Assembly: GCA_910586705.1 (NCBI GenBank)
Contig: CAJUJK010000019.1
Location: 10,057-74,056 of the forward strand
DNA: 64,000 nt
Direction of reading: 5' to 3'
DNA from: an uncultured Lachnospiraceae bacterium
GTDB lineage: Bacteria > Bacillota > Clostridia > Lachnospirales > Lachnospiraceae
In this document: positions 15,643 to 22,213 of the stretch, in pieces
Layout of the letters: each line of letters begins with the position of its first letter
Position numbering within the stretch: the stretch's first letter is position 1
Notes under the pieces: model-generated
The model's input: the letters and a program-made list of their open reading frames with translations, nothing else
What the model was told of the DNA's origin: nothing
Databases searched by the model: none
Program-made: the position numbers and the translations under genes

Positions 15643-16287
15643 GTGAAACAGATGCTGGATGCCATAAAAGACTGGGTAAAAAACCAGATAAAACGGATCA
15701 AGGAAGATATGGGAAAACTTGAGGAAAAAATCGACATAGATACTCTGTTAAGGAAAACAGGTGATGCTGGAAAGACACGGGTTAAAGCTGCAGATAAATA
15801 TTTTTATTATGATCCGACATTTACAAATGGTTATGAGAATCTGGAGGATATTCTCGGAACCATTATCAAGGCAATGAAGAATATGGATTACAGAGTCTAT
15901 CATCAAAGTCTGCTGATGTCGTCATTAAGATTTGTTAGTGAAGATGCACTAGACGGCGCGTTTGAAGAATGGATAGAGGGTGGAAGTACATACCCAGACA
16001 AGGATAAAGTGCTGCTTATATATGGTAAAGGCGGCGCAGTAAACGCAAATGGGAGACTCACGTCTGATTTTTATAGGGTATATATGGTTTTTTATAAAGA
16101 TCCCCCATCTTCGGCGACCTATCCGTGTGGCAGGGTTTTGGTACAGTTAGGATCGGTCGGATCAACAGCAAGGTGGTCTTTGGCTGTTACGTTGACAAGT
16201 GCAACAAATAGTAGTCTCCCATCGCTTGTATTAAAAATACCAAAGGGAAGTTGGGCAGAAGTCGGATATGCGGAGTTAAATCTATAG
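15643..16287 (+). CDS. Unrecognised tail fibre-region protein
   Basis: The 214-residue product starts at GTG 15643 (AAGGAGGTG about 8 bases upstream); ATG 15652 is an alternative. A charged N-terminal helix (DAIKDWVKNQIKRIKEDMGK, then a LEEK heptad stretch) suggests a short trimeric coiled coil. It is followed by a beta-rich C-terminal part with KDKVLLIYGKGGAVNANGR, RVYMVFYKDPPSS and LVLKIPKGSWAEVGYAELNL. This stalk-plus-tip layout suggests a second small fibre or a fibre-capping protein. I do not recognise a family. Confidence 0.55.
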   Translation: MKQMLDAIKDWVKNQIKRIKEDMGKLEEKIDIDTLLRKTGDAGKTRVKAADKYFYYDPTFTNGYENLEDILGTIIKAMKNMDYRVYHQSLLMSSLRFVSEDALDGAFEEWIEGGSTYPDKDKVLLIYGKGGAVNANGRLTSDFYRVYMVFYKDPPSSATYPCGRVLVQLGSVGSTARWSLAVTLTSATNSSLPSLVLKIPKGSWAEVGYAELNL

Positions 16288-16303
16288 CAGGAGGTGGTTC
16301 TGG

Positions 16304-16678
16304 TTGAAAACAAGTAAGAAAGTTGTATATGCGAAAGGCGGGACATTTGATATTCTGGGCTATGTTATCCATGGGAATCTGGTGCGTCTGCATTATCCCG
16401 GTCCGACTGAGAATACAAGCGGCTTTATGATTTGCGATGAAGACGGGAACATCCTGCATGACTGCTCTGACTTTATCTATCGCTGGGATGTAGTCGATCA
16501 GAAGGAAAACGCGATCTACTACACCAACGACCCGGATTACCGCCAGACAGAACCTTGGGCGGAGCTGTGCGATATCCCGGAGCAGGCGGAGCCGCTGACA
16601 AATGAAGAACTGACAGAGGCTGTGGCTGATCTCATGTACGAGGTCAGCATGGCACAGCTCGGGTTAGAGGGGAGGTGA
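16304..16678 (+). CDS. Unrecognised phage protein, tail fibre region
   Basis: The 124-residue product uses a TTG start at 16304, 7 bases after AGGAGGTGG. The N-terminal half is beta-rich (VVYAKGGTFDILGYVIHG, LVRLHYPGP), the middle has YRWDVVDQKENAIYYTNDPD, and the C-terminus is a helix (NEELTEAVADLMYEVSMAQLG). Similar short proteins lie between fibre genes and the XkdX/holin cluster in many Firmicutes prophages and may be fibre assembly factors or chaperones. No function can be assigned from the sequence. Confidence 0.5.
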   Translation: MKTSKKVVYAKGGTFDILGYVIHGNLVRLHYPGPTENTSGFMICDEDGNILHDCSDFIYRWDVVDQKENAIYYTNDPDYRQTEPWAELCDIPEQAEPLTNEELTEAVADLMYEVSMAQLGLEGR

Positions 16679-16684
16679 GAGGAT

Positions 16685-16840
16685 ATGGCATATAGAATTA
16701 TGAAAAGTCTGATATCAAACAGCATGAAGAGCAATGAGGAGCTGTCAGCCATGGCAGACGTGTACTACGGCTCCGGCAGACTGACTGACGAGCAGTACAC
16801 AGAGATCGTGACCCTGATCGGGAAGAGGGAGGAGACGTAA
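16685..16840 (+). CDS. XkdX-like small phage protein
   Basis: A 51-codon frame starts at ATG 16685 with GAGAGGAT upstream and ends in TAATG, sharing one base with the next gene. The product begins MAYRIMKSLISNSMKSNEEL and has ADVYYGSGRLTDEQYTEIV. That 'yy..g.lt.eqy.eI' pattern is typical of XkdX-like proteins encoded just before phage holin genes. Such proteins have no known biochemical activity. The coupling to XhlA-like and holin genes fits the lysis cassette. Confidence 0.65.
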   Translation: MAYRIMKSLISNSMKSNEELSAMADVYYGSGRLTDEQYTEIVTLIGKREET

Positions 16841-17175
16841 TGGACGGGTACATAACCAGAAATGAGCACGAGGAGTTCTGCCGGAGGATGGAATCAGAAA
16901 ACAGCCGTCTGGAGGATGAGAACAACCGTCAGAACAAACGTATTACCCTGCTTGAAGAGACTGTACGGCAGATTAATGACCTTACAATTTCAGTCAAGGA
17001 GATGGCTGTGAATATGGCAAACATGCTGGAGGAGCAGAAGAAGCAGGGGGAGAGGCTTGGAACATTAGAAGGTGTGGATGGAGATATGTGGAAAGAAGTG
17101 AGAAAAAATATTTTATTTACCATAATTGGAATAGTTCTTTCCTATGTTTTTATGAAAGTGGGGATCAGTACATAA
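16840..17175 (+). CDS. XhlA-like coiled-coil membrane protein of the lysis cassette
   Basis: The 111-residue protein starts at the ATG overlapping the previous stop. Residues about 10 to 75 are a strong coiled coil (ESENSRLEDENNRQNKRI and onward), followed by a short acidic link and one C-terminal membrane segment (ILFTIIGIVLSYVFMKVGI). This is the layout of XhlA/haemolysin XhlA-type proteins that work beside a holin and endolysin in Bacillus phages. The C-terminal TM end reaches a TAATG overlap with the next gene, so the lysis genes are translationally coupled. Confidence 0.75.
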   Translation: MDGYITRNEHEEFCRRMESENSRLEDENNRQNKRITLLEETVRQINDLTISVKEMAVNMANMLEEQKKQGERLGTLEGVDGDMWKEVRKNILFTIIGIVLSYVFMKVGIST

Positions 17176-17585
17176 TGGATATTTCAAAGCTGATTTTGAT
17201 TTTAGTTGCCATAGTTGGAATGGCAATCGCTTTTTCAATAGTTGCTATAATCAATCTAAGAGTATTGAGGCGCAGACGGAAAAGGAAGAAAAAGGTCAGC
17301 CTTAATACCTATACAAAGGTCATTACAACGGCGGTGGTGGCACATGGAATGATTCTTACCTCATGCTCTTACATACTTTCGTATATGGGTATGGACCCAG
17401 TGGTTGACGTTTCGAGTACCATCGTTAAGGAGATCGTTGCCCCTCTGGTGGTGTATCTCGGAACAAACACGATTATGAACATCTTTGAGAAAAATAAATT
17501 AAGTTTCTCAGTTCCGTTAAATGCGGAACTTGTTAATAAAGAAACAGAAACACAAAATTCAAATACCGATGAATCGGTAGGATAG
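17175..17585 (+). CDS. Membrane protein of the lysis cassette, possible second holin
   Basis: The start is placed at ATG 17175, which overlaps the previous stop; the longer upstream frame would run through the XhlA gene. The 136-residue protein has a hydrophobic N-terminal segment (LILILVAIVGMAIAFSIVAI), a basic cluster (RRRRKRKKK), then two weaker hydrophobic segments (VITTAVVAHGMILTSCSYIL and EIVAPLVVYLGTNTIMNIF) and a polar tail. Small size, basic cluster and position between XhlA and the LLH-type holin fit a holin or antiholin-like protein. The family is not recognised. Confidence 0.6.
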   Translation: MDISKLILILVAIVGMAIAFSIVAIINLRVLRRRRKRKKKVSLNTYTKVITTAVVAHGMILTSCSYILSYMGMDPVVDVSSTIVKEIVAPLVVYLGTNTIMNIFEKNKLSFSVPLNAELVNKETETQNSNTDESVG

Positions 17586-17595
17586 GAGGAAATTT

Positions 17596-17946
17596 ATGAA
17601 CGAAATTTTATTTGAAGCACTGAAACTTTTGGTTATGGTAGCGACGCTGATTGTCGTGAGGTATTTCATTCCGTTGATTAAGGCTCGTATTGACGACCAG
17701 AAGCTGCAGACAATCTCTAAATGGGCGGAAAAGGCCGTTCTGAGTACACAGCAGTTGCTCTGGGCGAAGCCGGGAACGGACAGGAAAGCGGAAGTCACAA
17801 AGTTTTTGAAAGAACTGCTGATTGCGAAGAATATCTCAATCAGTGACGAACAGCTTAACATTCTGATCGAGGCTGCCGTGAAACAGATGAAGATAAGTGA
17901 AAATGCGGGCGTTGCGGTTACCGCCACTAACGAAACAGGAAAATAA
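17596..17946 (+). CDS. Phage holin, LLH family
   Basis: The 116-residue protein has one N-terminal membrane segment (LFEALKLLVMVATLIVVRYF), followed by IPLIKARIDDQKLQTISKWA and a helical cytoplasmic part with EVTKFLKELLIAKNISISDE and LNILIEAAVKQM. This is the classic layout of LL-H-type holins, which form membrane lesions that release or activate the endolysin. RBS AGGAGG precedes ATG 17596. It is the best holin candidate, 68 bases upstream of the endolysin. Confidence 0.85.
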   Translation: MNEILFEALKLLVMVATLIVVRYFIPLIKARIDDQKLQTISKWAEKAVLSTQQLLWAKPGTDRKAEVTKFLKELLIAKNISISDEQLNILIEAAVKQMKISENAGVAVTATNETGK

Positions 17947-17962
17947 TTTTATGAGAGCCATT

Positions 17963-17990
17963 GAGCCGGATGTGTAAAAGCATCCGGTTC
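17963..17990 (+). terminator. Hairpin between holin and endolysin genes
   Basis: GAGCCGGATG (17963-17972) pairs with CATCCGGTTC (17981-17990) around the 8-base loop TGTAAAAG, with seven Watson-Crick pairs in the core. The following TTCTCATTT is only partly T-rich and also pairs back with ATGAGA at 17951. It may be a leaky attenuator setting endolysin level, or an mRNA stabiliser. Confidence 0.5.
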
Positions 17991-18014
17991 TTCTCATTTG
18001 AAAGGAGACTGCTT

Positions 18015-19391
18015 ATGGCACTAAAAGGAAACACACGCGAAGAGCAGATTTGGAATTTCCTTAAAGCAGAGATAGGTAATGATTTTGGAGTTGCCGGCCT
18101 TATGGGGAATTTGTCTGCTGAGAGCGGACTTAACCCTAAAAACCTTGAAAATCTGTGCGAGCGGAGGCTGAAAGAAGCCGGGAAGCCTTATTGCTCAGAT
18201 GAATCTTACACAGAAGCCGTTGACAGTGGGAAAATCAACCGTGCTGAGTTTCTGAATCCGTTACCCGGAAAGCAATACGGATATGGATTGGCGCAATGGA
18301 CTTCTGTAGGGCGGAAAGCCGGCCTTTATGATTTGGTAAAGTCGAAAGGTGTGTCAATCGGGGATTTGGAAACACAGCTTGAATATCTGCGCAAAGAACT
18401 GAGAAACAGTTACAAGTCTGTCCTGTCCGCCTTAAAGAGCGCAACGAACGTAAAAGCCGCATCGGATATTGTTCTGGTAAAGTTTGAAAATCCAAAAAAT
18501 AAGGGCGATTCCGTCAAGAATGGACGTGCGGAACGCGGACAGGCATTTTATGACAAATATGCAACGGGAGGAAAGAAGATGGCTATAAAGGTTGGGAGCG
18601 CAAGAATAGATGAGAATGGTAAGCTGACTGGCGGGAAAGCCGGGGACCAGACCGGAAGTGAAGTAAGCACACAGAATTACTATATGCACTCAAAAGGTTG
18701 GTATCTTCTCAGACCAAAAGACGTTTCCGTGGCAAACTCCATTGCCAAAGCAATGCAGTCTGCTTGTGACAATGAGAATATCGGATATTGCCAGGGGCAT
18801 AGAACGACTGTGATTATGCAGTTGCAGAAATACGGCAGCATGGCGGCAATCTCTGAAAAGACTGAGGCGGATTGCAGTTCTCTTGTTAGGGGATGCTGCA
18901 TTGAAGCCGGTTTTGATCCGGGAAACTTCAATACGGCGAATGAGGCGGCTTGTCTTGAAAAGACCGGGAAGTTTGAAAAGAGGGTTTCCGTAACATCTTC
19001 CACATCTTTACACAATGGGGATGTTCTTGTAACAAAGACAAAAGGGCATACTGTTGTGGTTGTCAGCGGAAATCCGAGGGGCGGATCGTCTGCGGTTAGC
19101 ACAAGCGAACCGTCCGGCAATAATGGAAATACTCTCATAAGAAAGATGCAATCCGCAAAATCGAGGAATAACAGCCTTGCCGGTACATACAAAACAACCG
19201 CCAACTTGAATCTGAGGTACGGACCGGGAAAGGATAAGTATGATTCTATCGTCATCCTGCCGGCTGGAACAAAATGCCAATGCTACGGATATTATACGTC
19301 TGCGTCAGGCGTGAAGTGGCTTTATGTTGTTGCTTCTGTGGATGGAAAACAGTATACGGGATTTGTGAGCATAAGATATTTGACAAAATAG
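18015..19391 (+). CDS. Endolysin with phage-tail-lysozyme, cysteine-peptidase-like and SH3b domains
   Basis: ATG 18015 has AAAGGAG 7 bases upstream and gives 458 residues. Residues 1 to about 180 match the phage tail lysozyme type: EEQIWNFLKAEIGNDFGVAG, MGNLSAESGL (the catalytic Glu region) and YGYGLAQWTSVGRKAGL. Residues about 212 to 350 look like an NlpC/P60 or CHAP-like amidohydrolase, with KTEADCSSLVRGCCIEAG giving the candidate catalytic Cys and HTVVVVSGNPR the His. Residues about 393 to 458 are an SH3b cell wall binding domain (TANLNLRYGPGKDKYDSI). No signal peptide is visible, so release depends on the holin. Two catalytic domains plus SH3b is a common plan in lysins of gut Clostridia. 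Confidence 0.88.
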   Translation: MALKGNTREEQIWNFLKAEIGNDFGVAGLMGNLSAESGLNPKNLENLCERRLKEAGKPYCSDESYTEAVDSGKINRAEFLNPLPGKQYGYGLAQWTSVGRKAGLYDLVKSKGVSIGDLETQLEYLRKELRNSYKSVLSALKSATNVKAASDIVLVKFENPKNKGDSVKNGRAERGQAFYDKYATGGKKMAIKVGSARIDENGKLTGGKAGDQTGSEVSTQNYYMHSKGWYLLRPKDVSVANSIAKAMQSACDNENIGYCQGHRTTVIMQLQKYGSMAAISEKTEADCSSLVRGCCIEAGFDPGNFNTANEAACLEKTGKFEKRVSVTSSTSLHNGDVLVTKTKGHTVVVVSGNPRGGSSAVSTSEPSGNNGNTLIRKMQSAKSRNNSLAGTYKTTANLNLRYGPGKDKYDSIVILPAGTKCQCYGYYTSASGVKWLYVVASVDGKQYTGFVSIRYLTK

Positions 19392-19409
19392 CGGTAAAAG
19401 ATGTATAAT
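19380..19409 (+). promoter_or_regulatory. Consensus sigma-A promoter at the prophage end, pointing outward
   Basis: TTGACA (19380-19385) overlaps the last codons of the endolysin gene, followed after 18 bases by TATAAT (19404-19409). Both hexamers match consensus exactly. Transcription would start near 19416 and run across the attachment region into the yifB remnant and dprA. No open frame of useful size starts between it and 19523. Confidence 0.65.
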
Positions 19410-19522
19410 TGTTTATGTCAAAATCCTATTCCATTTTACAGATAATGCGAGTTAGTTTGAGATAATTCGACTTGATAGCAACCGCATAGTAACCAGAACG
19501 CCTTTCAAATGCCGTAAAATAA

Positions 19523-20521
19523 GGGTTCACAGCCTCGATCGAGGAAACGGCAAAGGAAGAGCAGCTCGACTTTTCCCAGATTAACGGACAGCAGGGACTG
19601 AAGCGGGCGGCGGAGGTGGCTGCCGCCGGGTTTCACAATCTGTTGATCATAGGTGCGCCGGGTTCGGGAAAAACCATGCTGGCAAGACGGATCCCGTCGA
19701 TCCTGCCGCCGCTGACGAGGGAGGAGAGTCTGGAGGTGTCTACGATCTACAGCATCTGTGGTCTGCTGCAGTCTGCCGGTTCCCTGCGGACCACGAGACC
19801 GTTTCTGAATCCCCATCATACCATAACAGGGCGGGCGCTTGCGGGGGGCGGGCGGATTCCTATGCCGGGGATCATCAGCCTCGCCCACCGGGGTGTGCTT
19901 TTCTTGGACGAGCTGCCGGAGTTTAAGCGGGAGACGCTGGATATTTTGAGGCAGCCATTGGAAGACAAACGGGTGCAGATCGCCAGAAGCAGCGGTTCTT
20001 ACGTCTATCCCGCGGACTTTATGCTGGTGGGCGCGATGAATCCCTGCCCCTGTGGGTTTTATCCCGACAGGGAGCGGTGCCGCTGTACGCCCTTTGAGGT
20101 GAAACGGTATCTGAACCGGGTATCGGGACCGATTCTGGACCGCATGGATATCTGCGTGGAGGCAACGCCCATGGCTTTTTCGGATATGACTTCAGGCAGG
20201 GCGGAGGAGAGCAGCGCACAGGTCAGGGAGAGGGTGATGGCGGCAAGAAAGAGGCAGGAGGAGAGGTTTGCCGGGACGGGGCTGCATTTCAACGCGGATA
20301 TGGGGGCCGGGGACGTGGAACGCTGCTGTGCTCTGGGGGAGGTGGAACTTCGGTATATGGAGCGGATGTTTGCCGCGCTGCAGCTTTCCGCCAGAGCCTA
20401 TCACAGGATTCTGAAGGTGGCGAGGACGATCGCGGATCTGGACGATAGCGACAGGATCGGGGAAATGCATCTGGCGGAGGCGATCTGTTACCGGCAGTCT
20501 GACCGGAAATACTGGAATTGA
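19523..20521 (+). pseudogene. yifB: yifB/comM (Mg-chelatase-like AAA+ protein), 5' part cut off by prophage
   Basis: The frame encodes the C-terminal 332 residues of a YifB/ComM family protein, normally about 500 to 515 residues. Present are Walker A (GAPGSGKTM), Walker B (VLFLDELPEF), the NPCPCGF Cys motif, the arginine-containing PILDRMDICVEA sensor region, and the C-terminal Mg-chelatase domain (RAYHRILKVARTIADLDD). The N-terminal Lon-C-like domain of about 175 residues is missing because prophage DNA occupies that side; it should lie beyond the left prophage end. Translation might still begin at GTG 19616. ComM is a branch-migration helicase in natural transformation of Gram-negatives. 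The next gene, dprA, is also a recombination and transformation gene. Confidence 0.9.
19533..19544. other. Palindrome at the prophage-chromosome junction, candidate attachment core
   Basis: CCTCGATCGAGG is a perfect 12 bp palindrome located where phage non-coding DNA meets YifB-homologous coding sequence. The last in-frame stop is TAA at 19520. The YifB-like frame (EETAKEEQLDFSQINGQQGL) follows at once. Large serine integrases and some tyrosine integrases use short palindromic or inverted-repeat sites, so this may be or flank the crossover. The matching site at the other prophage end is outside the window. Confidence 0.4.
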
Positions 20522-20531
20522 GAAGGGGTGA

Positions 20532-21758
20532 ATGGGTGTGACAGAGGAGAAAAAAGGGAAAGCGGCAGGGTGTAGTGGAGAGACAGTGGGAAGAAAGAAC
20601 ATGGGAGAGACTGCCGGGGCAATGAATGAGACGGAAAAGGCGTACATGCACTGGCTGTATCAGGCGGCAGGCTTTGGCAGCAGAAGGTTTTTGCGCTCCC
20701 TGTCGTCTCTCGGAGCGCCCCGGGAAATTTATCAGATGATCGTTTCCGGTGCGCTTGCAGGGAAAGTTTCGGAGCGGTACGCGAAAAAAGTGGCACAAAT
20801 GTCGGAATTTACCATAGGATATGACGTGCCGGGCGTGTACGGGCGCATGAGGGAGCGGGGCATCTTTCTCGTGACGGAGAACGAACCGCAGTTCCCGGAG
20901 AGGCTGTCACGGATTCCGGACAAGCCGTATGCGCTCTACTGTGCCGGAAAGCTGCCGCAGGAGGGAAAAAAGGCGGTGGCGCTGATCGGGGCGCGGGACT
21001 GTACATCTTACGGCAGATATATGGCGGAGCAGTTCGGGGCGGCATTTGCGGGGGCAGATGTGCAGGTGATCAGTGGCATGGCGCGGGGAATAGACGGGAT
21101 CGGGCAGAGCGCTGCGCTGCGGGAAGGCGGCTATTCGCTGGGCGTTTTGGGATGCGGTGTGGATCTCTGTTATCCGCAGGAGAACCGGGCGCTGTATGAA
21201 ATGCTGCTGGCAGGCGGCGGGATCTGCTCCGAATATCCGCCGGGGACGGAGCCGAGGGCGGCGCTCTTCCCACCAAGAAACCGCATTATCAGCGGTCTTT
21301 GTGACGCGGTGCTGGTGGTGGAGGCGCGGGAGCGGAGCGGCACACTCATCACGGTGGACATGGCGCTTGAGCAGGGGCGGGAGGTTTACGCGCTGCCGGG
21401 GCGCGCCACCGATCCCCTGAGCGGCGGCTGCAACCGTCTGATCCGGCAGGGAGCGGGGCTGGTTTCCAAGCCGGAGGAGCTTCTGGGGGAGCTTCTGGAG
21501 GGACTTCCGGGGAATGCCGGCAGGCAGAAGAAGGAGACGCAGGGCAGACTGGTTTTTCTGGAAGGGATTGCAGGAGAACTGTTGTCCGTCCTCGACTTTA
21601 ACCCGCTTCCGGCACAGGAGCTGCAGCGCAGATATGAGGAAGCCTACAAAAAGCCCGTTGCCCTGCCGGTCCTGTTCAAGGAGCTTCTGGAGTTGTGCGC
21701 CTGCGGGCACGCAAGGCAGGTGGGCGGCGGGTATTTCATGCGGGTGATGCAGACGTAA
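20532..21758 (+). CDS. dprA: DNA processing protein DprA (Smf), RecA loader for transforming ssDNA
   Basis: The 408-residue protein has the DprA Rossmann core: ALIGARDCTSYGRYMAEQF, SGMARGIDGIGQSAALREGG, CGVDLCYPQENRALYE, FPPRNRIISGLCDAVLVVEA, GTLITVDMALEQGREVYALP and GCNRLIRQGAGLV. The N-terminal SAM-like helices lie at residues about 35 to 110, and a C-terminal winged-helix region with LPVLFKELLELC ends it. DprA binds ssDNA and loads RecA during transformation. The first 30 residues are unusually hydrophilic, and ATG 20622 (MNETEKAYMHW) is a possible true start. It sits 10 bases after yifB' and upstream of topA, the same neighbourhood as smf-topA in Bacillus. Confidence 0.95.
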   Translation: MGVTEEKKGKAAGCSGETVGRKNMGETAGAMNETEKAYMHWLYQAAGFGSRRFLRSLSSLGAPREIYQMIVSGALAGKVSERYAKKVAQMSEFTIGYDVPGVYGRMRERGIFLVTENEPQFPERLSRIPDKPYALYCAGKLPQEGKKAVALIGARDCTSYGRYMAEQFGAAFAGADVQVISGMARGIDGIGQSAALREGGYSLGVLGCGVDLCYPQENRALYEMLLAGGGICSEYPPGTEPRAALFPPRNRIISGLCDAVLVVEARERSGTLITVDMALEQGREVYALPGRATDPLSGGCNRLIRQGAGLVSKPEELLGELLEGLPGNAGRQKKETQGRLVFLEGIAGELLSVLDFNPLPAQELQRRYEEAYKKPVALPVLFKELLELCACGHARQVGGGYFMRVMQT

Positions 21759-21868
21759 AACAGTACAGTAAATAAACAAAAAAGAAAACGAGCAAAGCTC
21801 TTGACCGAATTTCCGGCTTTACATATAATCATTTTAAGAGCGGAATATCTGGAAGGAGGGAAGAGGAA

Positions 21869-22042
21869 ATGAAAGGAGAAGAGGAAATGGGAATGACTGA
21901 CAACCAATATAAGGGATTTTTGCTAAATGAGTTAGAGGACTGGGAGGAACTCTTTGAAATAGCACAGGAAGAAGGTGCACGGAACGCAGCGAAGAAAGCG
22001 GAAAAGCAGATGGAGAAGATCAAAAAGATGTTAGAATTTTAG
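21869..22042 (+). CDS. Small conserved-looking acidic/basic helical protein, unknown function
   Basis: A 57-codon frame starts at ATG 21869, 8 bases after GGAAGGAGGG; ATG 21893 (MTDNQYKGFLLNELEDWEEL) is an alternative start. The product is helical and charged, with an acidic middle (NELEDWEELFEIAQEEG) and a basic C-terminal helix (KKAEKQMEKIKKMLEF). A clear terminator follows directly, supporting a real transcription unit end. It has no membrane segment or metal motif. I do not recognise a family; a regulatory or protein-binding role is a guess. Confidence 0.6.
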   Translation: MKGEEEMGMTDNQYKGFLLNELEDWEELFEIAQEEGARNAAKKAEKQMEKIKKMLEF

Positions 22043-22047
22043 AAAGG

Positions 22048-22084
22048 AAACAGGCGGCAGACAAACCGCCTGTTTCTGTCTTTT
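22048..22084 (+). terminator. Rho-independent terminator after dprA and the small gene
   Basis: AAACAGGCGG (22048-22057) pairs perfectly with CCGCCTGTTT (22066-22075) around loop CAGACAAA, followed by CTGTCTTTT. It separates the yifB'-dprA unit from topA. Confidence 0.88.
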
Positions 22085-22131
22085 CAGTTTAAGTTTCAGT
22101 TTATGTTTCAGTTTATGATATCAATTTCCAC

Positions 22132-22160
22132 TTGCAACCGCTTGCGATTTGGTGTATAGT
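22132..22160 (+). promoter_or_regulatory. Sigma-A promoter of topA
   Basis: TTGCAA (22132-22137), a 17-base spacer and TATAGT (22155-22160) lie 54 bases before the topA start. Upstream, 22085-22116 holds the short direct repeat TTTCAGTTTATG twice in an AT-rich tract, possibly an UP-like or bent region. Confidence 0.7.
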
Positions 22161-22213
22161 GTTGCACGTTAGACGGGGGATAACCTTAGAAAGACAAAGA
22201 CAGGGGAATCACT

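Larger units (their letters stand above)
1..19532 (+). mobile_element. Right (structural and lysis) part of a siphovirus-like prophage
   Basis: A continuous block of + strand late phage genes runs from a scaffold fragment at the left edge to an endolysin ending at 19391. It has a tail tube and tape measure gene but no sheath gene, which indicates a siphovirus-type tail. The right boundary is inside yifB: reading frame homologous to YifB resumes at about 19523 to 19535, directly after prophage non-coding DNA. Terminase, portal, replication, repressor and integrase genes are not in the window and should lie to the left. The block looks more AT-rich at third codon positions than the chromosomal genes after 19.5 kb. 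No disrupted phage gene was seen, so the late region looks intact. Confidence 0.9.

Noticed and set aside
19392..19522. Additional small phage gene or tRNA at the prophage end
   Set aside because: No frame with a ribosome binding site and no cloverleaf or terminator-like tRNA end could be found in these bases; it is treated as non-coding attachment region.
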